NCBI GenBank assembly: GCA_021807595.1
Contig: JAKBCS010000008.1
Location: 1 to 62,477, forward strand
Reading direction: 5' to 3'
Length of the DNA: 62,477 nucleotides
Origin: Planctomycetota bacterium
Lineage (GTDB): Bacteria > Planctomycetota > Planctomycetia > Gemmatales > Gemmataceae
Part shown: in pieces, positions 36,170 through 44,700 of the stretch
Layout of the letters: each line of letters begins with the position of its first letter
Numbering within the stretch: the stretch's first letter is position 1
The notes under the pieces: generated by a model
What the model was told of the DNA's origin: nothing
What the model saw: the letters and a program-made list of their open reading frames with translations, nothing else
Database searches by the model: none
Made by a program: the position numbers and the translations under genes

Positions 36170-37579
36170 TTACTGAAGTAGAGTCAGTGCCAATTGCGAA
36201 AGCTGATTGGCATTTTTGAGGACCATAGTTCCCGCTTGCACCAAGACTTGGCTTTGCGTGTAATTGGCCGTTTCAGAGGCAAAGTTGGTATCGCGGATGG
36301 TTGAGTTCGCCGCCGTGGTGTTCTGCAACGAGGTTTGCAGATTGGCCGCCGTCGCTTGCAACGTGTTGTCCTGGAACGCGCCGAGCGTGCCCGCCGTGTT
36401 CGCCACGTCGCTGATCGCCTTGTCGATGATGGCCAGAACATTGGCGGAACCGGAAGGATTCATCACGTTAATTTGCGACAAGTTTACCATCGTGGTCGAG
36501 GTGTTGCCGCTGGCATTGAGGCCCAGATTGTCCGCGGTCATGGACTGGATGGACAGGCTCGCGCTCTGGCCGCTATTGGCACCGATTTGGAACAACAGCG
36601 CGTTGTTGGCGTTGACCTCGATCGTGGTGCCGTTCGTCAGGGTCTGATTGGCGTATGTTCCGCTGTTGGTGGCCACGGTGACGCTGAGTCCGGATGCCGC
36701 GCCGGCGGTGGCGTAAAGCGTATTACCCACGCCCTCGGCGACCTGCCCGTTGATCGTGCCCTGGATATTTGTGCCATCGGCACTCGTCGCGCCGGAAGTG
36801 AGGCCGGTGGCGTCGGTACCGGAACTGGCGCTAACACTAATCGTGTGGCCACTGCCGAAGGTGGTCGAGTACAGAACGAGATTCGTCGTACCGTTCGCGG
36901 TCGCCGACACGCCGGTCTGACTGGTGTATGCATTAATGTCGTTGGCCATTGAGCCGAGGCTGGAGTTGGCGGCGATGGCGATTTGTACGCCGTTGAGGGT
37001 CAGCGTCTCGGCATTCCCCGTATTCGACGCCGTGCCACCGACTACGGTGGCGGCGGTGCCAGCGTTCGTGATGGCTACCGTGTAGTTCCCCGTGGTCAGG
37101 GAGCCAGGATTGGTTGGCGTGTAGCCGGTGTTGGAACTGGTCGTGGCGGCAGCGTGGCTACCGTCGATCAACTTCTCGTTGCCGAATTGGGTCGAACTAG
37201 CGATGCGCGTGATGGTTTGCAGAGCGTTGGCGATCTGCGATTGGTCCGCCGCCAACGTGTTCGGATCATTGGCCCCCGAGTTGGCGGCATCGACGGCCAG
37301 CGCGCGAATCTGAAGCAGCAGCGAGTTCGACTCGTTGAGCGCTCCGTCGGCGATCTGCACCACGTTGGTGGCCTTCGAGGTGTTGGTGATCGCCGTCTGG
37401 AGACCGCTCATCTGCGCCATTTGTTCTTGACTGATGACCAGGCCGGCGGGGTTGTCGGCACCGCTGTTAATCGCCAAGCCCGACGACAGCCGCTGCAGCG
37501 ACACGTTCAACGAATTGTTGGCGTTGTTCAAGTTGTTCTGAGCGACTTGCGATGCGATGTTGTTCACGAGGGACAGCAT
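36170..37579 (-). CDS. fliC: Flagellin
   Basis: A 469-residue filament protein. The conserved D0/D1 N-terminus is seen (NNLNNANNSLNVSLQRLSSG, then GADNPAGLVISQEQ). The C-terminal D0/D1 is ANYTQSQVLVQAGTMVLKNANQLSQLALTLL. The central 200 or so residues are Ser/Thr/Gly/Asn rich, an exposed D2-like region and likely site for O-glycosylation. The ATG at 37577-37579 is preceded by AGGAG. An upstream extension to 37669 is not flagellin-like. It is first of the series leading to fliD, fliS and the sugar genes, with 147 bases to fliD. Confidence 0.95.
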   Translation of the reverse strand: MLSLVNNIASQVAQNNLNNANNSLNVSLQRLSSGLAINSGADNPAGLVISQEQMAQMSGLQTAITNTSKATNVVQIADGALNESNSLLLQIRALAVDAANSGANDPNTLAADQSQIANALQTITRIASSTQFGNEKLIDGSHAAATTSSNTGYTPTNPGSLTTGNYTVAITNAGTAATVVGGTASNTGNAETLTLNGVQIAIAANSSLGSMANDINAYTSQTGVSATANGTTNLVLYSTTFGSGHTISVSASSGTDATGLTSGATSADGTNIQGTINGQVAEGVGNTLYATAGAASGLSVTVATNSGTYANQTLTNGTTIEVNANNALLFQIGANSGQSASLSIQSMTADNLGLNASGNTSTTMVNLSQINVMNPSGSANVLAIIDKAISDVANTAGTLGAFQDNTLQATAANLQTSLQNTTAANSTIRDTNFASETANYTQSQVLVQAGTMVLKNANQLSQLALTLLQ

Positions 37580-37801
37580 ACCGGCACGATCTCCTGCTAT
37601 GGGATGTAGAACGCAGAGTGCGTAACCCGCCACAACAGCGTGGTTGTCCCGACTTATCGAACTCCGCACCGAAAACTTGCTCGATAAAGTGAGCCGTCCG
37701 GGTCACAAGCGGCGGGAAGAATCGCGGAATCGGTAGAATCGACACAATCGGAAGCAAGAGAAGCGCCGAAGCATCGCTTCCCTTCTGGATGCCGAGTCGT
37801 G

Positions 37802-37807
37802 TATAAT
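37802..37807 (+). promoter_or_regulatory. TATAAT -10 box directly before a tiny ORF
   Basis: A perfect TATAAT preceded by TG one base upstream-like context (GTGTATAAT). The expected start of transcription, about seven bases on, coincides with the ATG at 37814, so the message would be leaderless. No good -35 box is seen. Confidence 0.45.
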
Positions 37808-37813
37808 GAGGGT

Positions 37814-37903
37814 ATGAAGGAACTACTGGTATTCGTGGGCATCGTTGTCGTTTGGCTCGTCCTCAACCGTTGGGTATTGCCCCGCATGGGTGTCCCGACC
37901 TGA
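37814..37903 (+). CDS. Very small membrane protein (29 residues)
   Basis: Reads MKELLVFVGIVVVWLVLNR and then WVLPRMGVPT before a TGA. It is one hydrophobic helix with a short basic tail. It is placed right behind a TATAAT and before a hairpin (37910-37936). No family can be named with confidence. Its hydrophobic design, promoter position and terminator-like hairpin argue for a real gene. Its size means chance cannot be excluded. Confidence 0.45.
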   Translation: MKELLVFVGIVVVWLVLNRWVLPRMGVPT

Positions 37904-37909
37904 GGAAGC

Positions 37910-37936
37910 GGAGCCTGCGCGGTGTCACCGCGCTCC
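37910..37936 (+). terminator. Hairpin after the tiny ORF
   Basis: GCGCGGT and ACCGCGC with a 3-base loop, flanked by GGAGC/GCTCC. No T-run follows, so its role as terminator is uncertain. Confidence 0.4.
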
Positions 37937-38028
37937 GACGATCCAACGCGCCCCAAATCGCGCGCGGACCTCGGTTTCGTTCCCCCAGCTTACGACGAGG
38001 GCGACCCAAAGCCGGAGGATGCGTCCTC

Positions 38029-39480
38029 TCATGGTCCGTCGAGCAAACGCTGAACTTGCTCCGCTGGCATCGGTTGCGGATCGTCGCTACCGATCAAGAA
38101 GTCCCAGCCGTCACCGACGCCGTGGGCGAGCGGCATCTCGAACTTGCCCAAAACCTGTCGGACGCTGTCCGCGGCAAGGTGATGTTGCCGAGAAACAGAA
38201 TCGACTTCCTCAATGCGGAGCAGTGCCGCTTGCTGCTCGCGAACTTCCGCGAATTGTGTCCAACTCGTTGGCGAACTACACAGCAAACCGCGCGGCAATT
38301 GGACGAGAAAACTGATGCCGATGACTCCTAAGAGAAATCGCAGCTGTCGAGACTCGATCTGCCCGTCATCGCGCAAGTTAAACCATCGTCCTTCGCGCCC
38401 GCGCAATCCTCCCACGAAGAAGAGTACGAGTCCAAGATGAGGCAGCAGATGATAGCGTGAAAAAGCCGGTTCGACCATTTGCTCGTAATCCCAACGTGCC
38501 CGCGCGCTGTAACACAGGAGGTAGGTGCTGCCGATAAAACCCAATCCCAGAAGCATCAATCGGCGATCCTTTGCTTGCCGGCACCACGCGAGACCGATTG
38601 AGGCAGCTGCCAGCAGCGCCGGCGCGACGACCCAAATCGGCAGAGCGACGCCGCACACACCCACCACTCCGAGCAAGAGATTATCCGCCAGCGATCGCGC
38701 GGTGTAGACGACGCCAACCAGCGGATCGAATGCCTGCGTTGCCGTCTGTTCGCCGTAATGGCCGGTATGCAGGATTGCATCCGACGTGCGCGGCAGACTG
38801 ATCGTCAGAAAGAGGGCGGTGCCCAACAATGGCCACAGACAATGAAGTGTTCGCAGAGTCGGTCGTATTCGTAGCTCACCTCGGTGGGGCACGCTTCGCT
38901 CGACCCACCCTACGAAGAGGAGATAAACAAAACACAATGGACCGGCCAGAATGCCGAGCGCGAACCAAGCGGGAGCGAGTAAACAGGCAGCCGCCGATAG
39001 AACTAGATACACATGGTTTCCCGTCGTTCGCCAGCACTGGGCTGCCAACAAAGCCAGCAGTAGCGTGTCGAACGAGAGAACGGCAAAAGAGGCGGCGAAC
39101 CACCAAATCGCTTGATGGTAGACCGAAGTGACGGCGAAGAGGATCGCGGCCAGCAAGGCGTAAAAGGAATGTCCCATCTCGCGGCGAACGAAGACGAACA
39201 CCATCGCCATCGCCGAGAGCAGCCCCATCGGACCGACCCAACAAGTCCAATAAGGCAGGTTCGTCAGCTGGCCGGCGGCGTGGTCTAGCCCGAAAGACAG
39301 GAGACGTCCCAACGGCATGGCATGTTCGTTCTGGGGCAGCCACAGGCTATCCACCGTGCGCTGCCAGGTTCGAGCATGGGGAAGAATCTGAAAATCGTCG
39401 TAAAAGATCACCGGACCAATCAAGGATCGCCCGTGCAGGAGAAGGAACGCCAGACAGGCTAATAGGTAGGCTCGTTTCAT
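38029..39480 (-). CDS. Multi-pass membrane protein, glycosyltransferase-like (unassigned)
   Basis: A 483-residue protein with about nine or ten hydrophobic helices. The N-terminal pattern is helix 1, then a loop with FYDDFQILPHARTW, reminiscent of the acidic first loop of GT-C (PMT-like) glycosyltransferases. No full family signature is visible. Residues 190-200 are encoded by a copy of the VGWVERS palindromic repeat (38884-38913), placed between two membrane helices. I chose the ATG at 39478-39480; the frame extends upstream to 39675 with non-hydrophobic residues. It stands apart from the island on the same strand. Confidence 0.6.
   Translation of the reverse strand: MKRAYLLACLAFLLLHGRSLIGPVIFYDDFQILPHARTWQRTVDSLWLPQNEHAMPLGRLLSFGLDHAAGQLTNLPYWTCWVGPMGLLSAMAMVFVFVRREMGHSFYALLAAILFAVTSVYHQAIWWFAASFAVLSFDTLLLALLAAQCWRTTGNHVYLVLSAAACLLAPAWFALGILAGPLCFVYLLFVGWVERSVPHRGELRIRPTLRTLHCLWPLLGTALFLTISLPRTSDAILHTGHYGEQTATQAFDPLVGVVYTARSLADNLLLGVVGVCGVALPIWVVAPALLAAASIGLAWCRQAKDRRLMLLGLGFIGSTYLLCYSARARWDYEQMVEPAFSRYHLLPHLGLVLFFVGGLRGREGRWFNLRDDGQIESRQLRFLLGVIGISFLVQLPRGLLCSSPTSWTQFAEVREQQAALLRIEEVDSVSRQHHLAADSVRQVLGKFEMPLAHGVGDGWDFLIGSDDPQPMPAEQVQRLLDGP
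38884..38913 (-). repeat. REP-like palindrome inside a coding region
   Basis: On the minus strand the repeat begins GTAGGGTGGGTCGAGCG and is in frame as VGWVERSVPHRG (from residue 190). Twenty of its first 22 bases match the intergenic copy at 48288-48322. Confidence 0.75.
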
Positions 39481-39779
39481 CGTTTTGCGCTTGCCGTCTG
39501 TCAGCTTTTGCTTCGCGCCCTGTGTGCCTCGGTCAACCCTCGGCGCTTCGCAAATTCTATGAAAAACCGATGAGACTACAAAAATCCTATTCGGACGCTT
39601 GCAATCCGATGGTCGGAATTGTAGAACACTTGACAAATCTCTCTCCACGGGAGGTCGGAAATGCGCCCCGCCCAAACAGCGAAGGAAACGATTTTTCTCC
39701 CGATCGAGAGCGATGGCGGCGGGGGCAACAGGTTGCTCCTCCTAACACGGGGCATCAATCGAAAGGCGGGCTGTACATT

Positions 39780-39893
39780 ATGTTTGAATGGATCGACGAA
39801 CATTTCGTACTCTTCATCATCCTTATGTTGGTCATTCTTGGAGGGTTGGTCGGCGCTCTGCTTTATTTGCGCAATAAACGGTCCGAAGATTAG
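39780..39893 (+). CDS. Small single-helix membrane protein (37 residues)
   Basis: A 37-residue frame beginning MFEWIDEHF, with hydrophobic core LFIILMLVILGGLVGALLYL and a charged end RNKRSED. A weak AAGG lies upstream. The same frame is open from 39522, but the upstream part is not protein-like. The 299-base gap to the membrane protein at 39480 shows nothing else. It is followed by a perfect palindrome that can end transcription. No known family. Confidence 0.45.
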   Translation: MFEWIDEHFVLFIILMLVILGGLVGALLYLRNKRSED

Positions 39894-39911
39894 GCGATGA
39901 ATCGTCTCCAA

Positions 39912-39964
39912 GAGCCTGAAGCGTAAGCGAGGAGAGCAAATGCGCTCGCTTACGCTTCAGGCTC
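39912..39964. terminator. Perfect 20-bp inverted repeat between convergent genes
   Basis: Arms 39912-39931 and 39945-39964 (GAGCCTGAAGCGTAAGCGAG and its complement) with a 13-base loop. It lies between the tiny plus-strand ORF and the minus-strand HtrA gene, so it may serve as a bidirectional terminator. There is no long T-run. Confidence 0.65.
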
Positions 39965-39979
39965 CGAGATAGTTTCTCG

Positions 39980-41125
39980 CTATTTGTCTTTTTCGTGCTG
40001 AAAGCGCGCTTGAGCCGTGTTCCAATCGCCGACGATCGCCTCAAGCGTCATGGTTCGTCGTTCGCGCCAGATCGTGAGCCGGATGCGCTGGCCGACGGTC
40101 AGACCACTGACGTGGTTGATGAAGTGGTTCTCGTTGCGGATTCCCTCTCCATCCACCTCTAGAACGACATCGCGCGTCCGCAATCCCGCCGTCGAGGCCG
40201 GTGTTTCCGCGTAGACCGTTTCGATGAGCGCGCCTTGCGCTCGGCTCAATCCCAAAGCAACGGCATCGGCCGCCTCGAACGAGGGAGCCACTTGCACGCC
40301 GAGATATCCCCGAGATACCTTGCCTCGAACCAACAGCTGATTGAGGATGCGTTTGACCATGTTGATCGGGATGCTGAAGGCGACGCCGCTGTTGTCGCCG
40401 GAACGCGAGGCGATGGCGGTGTTGATACCGATTACTTCGCCGTCCATGTTGATGAGCGGGCCGCCGCTCGATCCTGGATTGATTGCCGCGTCGGTCTGCA
40501 AGAAATCCTTGATGCGGATGGTGCTGTTGAGACTGACCTGACCGCGCTCGCGCGCACTGATGATGCCGTGGGTAACCGTTTGATTCAATCCGAACGGACT
40601 GCCGATGGCCAGCACCCACTGTCCGACGCGCGCCCGGTCGCTGTCGCCCAGCGCGGCGGCGGGTAGATTGTCTGCGTTGAGCAGGAGGAGTGCCACGTCC
40701 GATTCGGGATCGGCCCACACCTTTGTAGGTTTAAGAATCCGATTGTCCGCGAGGCTCACGGTGATCTTATCGGGGGGGGCCTGATGGATAACGTGATTGT
40801 TGGTCAGAACGTAGACTCCGGGGTGACCGGGAATGCGGACGAGAACCCCAGACCCGGATTCATCGACCGAGCGCGTTTTGCCCGGCGCTCCCTTGGCGGG
40901 TTGTTGCTTGACGGCTTCGACGGCCACGACCGCCGGTGAAACCTTGCGCGCGACGTACTCGAATCGTTCGCCGATTCGCGAGGCATCGAGCGAGGTTGCA
41001 CCCGGAGGCGATCCACCGATCTGAGCCAAGGCCGGAGCGATTCCGTGGATGCCGAACGCCGTGGCCAACGCCCCTCCCAGGCACGAGCAGAGTCCCAAAA
41101 AGCAAGTCATCGCAATGCGTTTCAT
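39980..41125 (-). CDS. HtrA/DegP-family serine protease
   Basis: A 381-residue envelope quality-control protease. It has a signal or anchor sequence (residues 1-35), then a trypsin-like domain with triad His111 (LTNNHVIH), Asp143 (PESDVALLLL) and Ser220 (NPGSSGGPL), and one C-terminal PDZ domain (GYLGVQVAPSF... to the end). One PDZ makes it DegS/HtrA2-like in architecture rather than DegP-like with two. The ATG at 41123-41125 starts the signal sequence. A frame to 41212 is available but not signal-like. Confidence 0.92.
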   Translation of the reverse strand: MKRIAMTCFLGLCSCLGGALATAFGIHGIAPALAQIGGSPPGATSLDASRIGERFEYVARKVSPAVVAVEAVKQQPAKGAPGKTRSVDESGSGVLVRIPGHPGVYVLTNNHVIHQAPPDKITVSLADNRILKPTKVWADPESDVALLLLNADNLPAAALGDSDRARVGQWVLAIGSPFGLNQTVTHGIISARERGQVSLNSTIRIKDFLQTDAAINPGSSGGPLINMDGEVIGINTAIASRSGDNSGVAFSIPINMVKRILNQLLVRGKVSRGYLGVQVAPSFEAADAVALGLSRAQGALIETVYAETPASTAGLRTRDVVLEVDGEGIRNENHFINHVSGLTVGQRIRLTIWRERRTMTLEAIVGDWNTAQARFQHEKDK

Positions 41126-41786
41126 GACGAGGAATCCGTGAGAATGTTGAGATCGACGGCGAGTCGCACTCCTCGAAAGACTTGTGGCCAACCGGGGCCG
41201 CGAGGAGTCCAAAACGCCCTTCAGAAAAGCATCCCGACTTCGGGATACGCTTCTATTTTACCCCCGTCGTGGAGGTCGCCTTCAGAAAAAGCGAACGATT
41301 GTTCGTGGAAAGGATCGCGGGCGGCGGCACAACGCGCACGCGCGGCGAACTCCCGTAGAAAGCGCCGGAATTATCATTCCACAATCTGCCTCCTTCGACT
41401 CGGTGTTAACGCGGATCGAATCCGCCGATCTGTACGAGAACTACCCTCTCCGCGTTCGTACCGTTCCTCGGAGTGCGTTAGCCGTACCGCGATGAATCGT
41501 CAACCTTCTATGCGATTCTCTCTACCAACCCGGTACACAGGGGTAAGGCGGCTCGTGGTACAGACACCCAACGGAAGCGCGAAATCGTTTCATTCGGAGA
41601 TGCCGTTTTCCTTCGACCCCAATTTTCGAGACGGAAAAGACAACGCCACCGTACCCTCATTCGTCTAAGATAAAGTAAGATTTCGCTTGCCAGCGTCTGG
41701 CAGAGTGTGAGAGAATCCGCAAGAGCCACTTCTCAGCGGCGTTGCCGCCGTGGCCGATTCGAGAGGAAGCAGGGAGAATCACGCCA
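41126..41786. other. Gene-free stretch between divergent htrA and the envelope array
   Basis: About 660 bases holding the promoters of two divergent units. The short frames present look spurious. AT-rich segments (near 41660-41685) may carry the plus-strand promoter. A small hairpin GCCAG/CTGGC is near 41690. I see no RNA gene. Confidence 0.5.
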
Positions 41787-44700
41787 ATGTCGTGGAATGC
41801 ACGCCGAGCCTCTATCGTCCTGTTGGCGCTGTTCGCAGTCGTATCTGCCTTCGGTCTGGAGCAGGTGCTGGCCCAAATCCGAGGCAGACCCGTTCCCGTC
41901 GATCTCCCCGTCGCACCCCCTGGGGGCGATTCCACTGCCGTCAATCCGGCCGTGGATCCGGACGGATTCCTCAACAACGGCATTCAGTTGCTGAAAGACG
42001 AGAAGGGGCGAGGCAAGGCCATCGAAGCCGCCATCGACTACATCGGCGACGAAGATTGGGCCACCGCCGTCGAACGCTTGCAGAAACTCTTGGAGATAAA
42101 CGAAGACGTTTTTGTCCGCCTCAAGCGCAAGAACGAAGAAGGCAAAGAAGTCTTCGTTTGGGTCAGCGTCAAACGGGAGGCGGATCGACTGATCGGCAGC
42201 TTGCCCCCTGCTGGGATGGACTTCTATCGCTCCAAATACGATGCCGTCGCCGCCGACCTGCTGAAGAAAGCAAAAAAGGCCGGCGATCCCTCGCTGCTCA
42301 ATGAGATTATGAAACGGTTTGCCTTCACCGAAGCGGGCGCGGAAGCGATCAAGCTGCTCGGCGACTACAAGTTCGATCGCGGCGAATACATGCCGTCCCT
42401 ATTGTGTTACAGCAAACTCATACATCGGTTGGGCGAAGAGAAGACGCCGATTCAGATGCTCGCCAAGGCCGCTTGGGCCGCCCACCTCGCACCCCCGTCG
42501 TCCTCTGGAAAGAACACCATCTCGGTCAGTGCCGTTTATAGTGAAAAAGAACTGTGGAGAATGCTCAAAAGTCGCACCCGCGAAATCCAGTTCGGCGATC
42601 GGGCGCTCACTCCCCAGGAACTTCAGGATCATGTGGCCAAACTCGACCGCTCGCGCCTCGAACAGAACGCTTCGGACTCGATGATTTATCGCGCCACGCC
42701 CAGCCGAGGCAATCAACTCGTCGGCGGTCCCGTCTTCATGGCCCGCGAATGGGGTCAACCGATGATCTACTCCTCGGATGGCGGCGATGTGGTGCGCCAG
42801 CACATTCGCCAGGCGAAGTCGGTGCTGAAAAACACCGGCCAGCCGATCATACCGAGCTTCGCTCCCATCACGCTGACCGCGATCGGCTCCAAAGGCGAGA
42901 AGATTCCGCTTGTGGTGTACAAAGACTACTTCGGCATCATGGCCTGCGATTTGCGCAACGGCGGCATCTCGTGGTTCGGACGCTCCAACTTGAGCCTGCA
43001 AGGGCTGCTGGGCACGTCCGGGAATCAGTCGCTCATCGGGTCGTGGCTGAGCTATTATCAAAACCAACATCCGCAGATGGTATTTGAGAACTCAACCTAT
43101 GGCACGCTCAGCACCGACGGTCAGTTCGTCTATGCCATCGACGATTTTGCCGTGCCGCCGCAGCCGCAGATGAACGGTAACCCCATGTTCATCAACCCGG
43201 GGATGAATCCCACTCCCTCCATGGACAAGAACATGGAGTCCGCTGCTTCGCACAACATTCTGCAAGCATACAGTCTCGATAAAAATTCGGGCAAATTAAC
43301 CTGGGAAGTGGGAGGAACCGGCGAGAAAGATCCGCTCCCCGATCACTACTTCCTCGGGCCTCCTCTCCCTTTGGCGGGTAAGATCTATGTCCTGGCCGAG
43401 AAACAGCAGGAGATACGCCTGATCTGTTTGGAGACCGTCGAATCGACCGGCATCGGCGGGACGACTTATAAGGCGCGCGTGGTATCCGTGCAGACGTTGG
43501 GGTTGGCTCAAGAAAAGATGCTGAACGACCCGCTCCGACATGCCGCCGCCGCCCATCTGGCCTACAGCGAAGGCATCCTCGTTTGTCCCACCAATGCCGG
43601 CGCGGTCTTCGGCGTCAATTTGTTGGAAAACAGCTTGGCTTGGGCCTATCCGTACCGCGAAAAGAGCGACGCGCCCGCTCAGCCGCGCTTCGACCGCTTC
43701 GGACGCCCCATCGGAGGGTGGGTCCAGCCTGGGATGCAGCCCAATAACACCCAGCATCAGAATCCTTGGAAGAATACCGCCCCCGTCGTCTCCGAGGGCA
43801 AAATCGTCTTCGCCGCGCCCGATGCCCGCTCGCTGCATTGCATCAATCTGCGCGATGGCTCGCTCATCTGGAAGAAGAATAAGCAGGAAGACGATCTGTT
43901 CTTGGGCAATGTCTACAACGGTCTCGTGGTCGTTGTCGGCAAGAAATACACGCGTGGCCTAAAACTGTCCGACGGCGAGATTGCCTGGACGCTCGAGACG
44001 GGAATGCCTTCCGGACAGGGAATCGGCAGCGACAACATCTACTATCTTCCCGTTCGCGGCAAGGACGACACCGGCCGAGACGCCCAGGTTTTGGGCATCG
44101 ACATGGAACGCGGCAGAATTGTGTCGCCCTGCAAGTCGAGGCCGCGCCAGGACGGCAAGGAGACGGTCTATGACGTGCCTGGCAATTTGCTCTTCCACGA
44201 CGGCAAAGTGATCTCCCTGACGGTCGATGAAATCGCCGTCTATCCTCAGCTGAAGGCTCGCATCGCCGAAATGGACGAGCAGATCGGCAAGAATCCGAAC
44301 GATCCCGTCGCCCTGACCGAGCGCGGCGATCTTCGCTTGGACAAGGGCGATCTGTCCGGAGCTATCGACGACTTGACGATGGCCCTTCAGAACAATCCGA
44401 CCAAGGAGTTGCGCGAGCGGGCGCGCGGCAAACTGTACGAGACCCTGACGGTTTATGTCGCCGACCACTTCAACGATGCCGAAAAATATCTCAAGGACTA
44501 CGAGGAGTTGTGCAAGATCGAGGTTTCGAGCGCGCCCGAATCGATGCGCGAAAAGCTGGAGAACGAGCAGCGCCGGCGTCGTGCTACCTATCTCTGGTTG
44601 GTCGGCAAGGGCCGCGAAGAACAGGGTCGGCTCGTCGAAGCGTTCGAGAAGTATCAGCAGTTTGCCGCCGCCGCCGGTAGACAGTCCGATCTCGTTCCCG

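Noticed and set aside
37640-37700. Sigma28-like CGATAA or sigma54-like GG/GC pair upstream of flagellin
   Set aside because: The CGATAA lacks a TAAA-like -35 at the right distance, and the GG to GC spacing is ten bases, not the twelve needed for sigma54.
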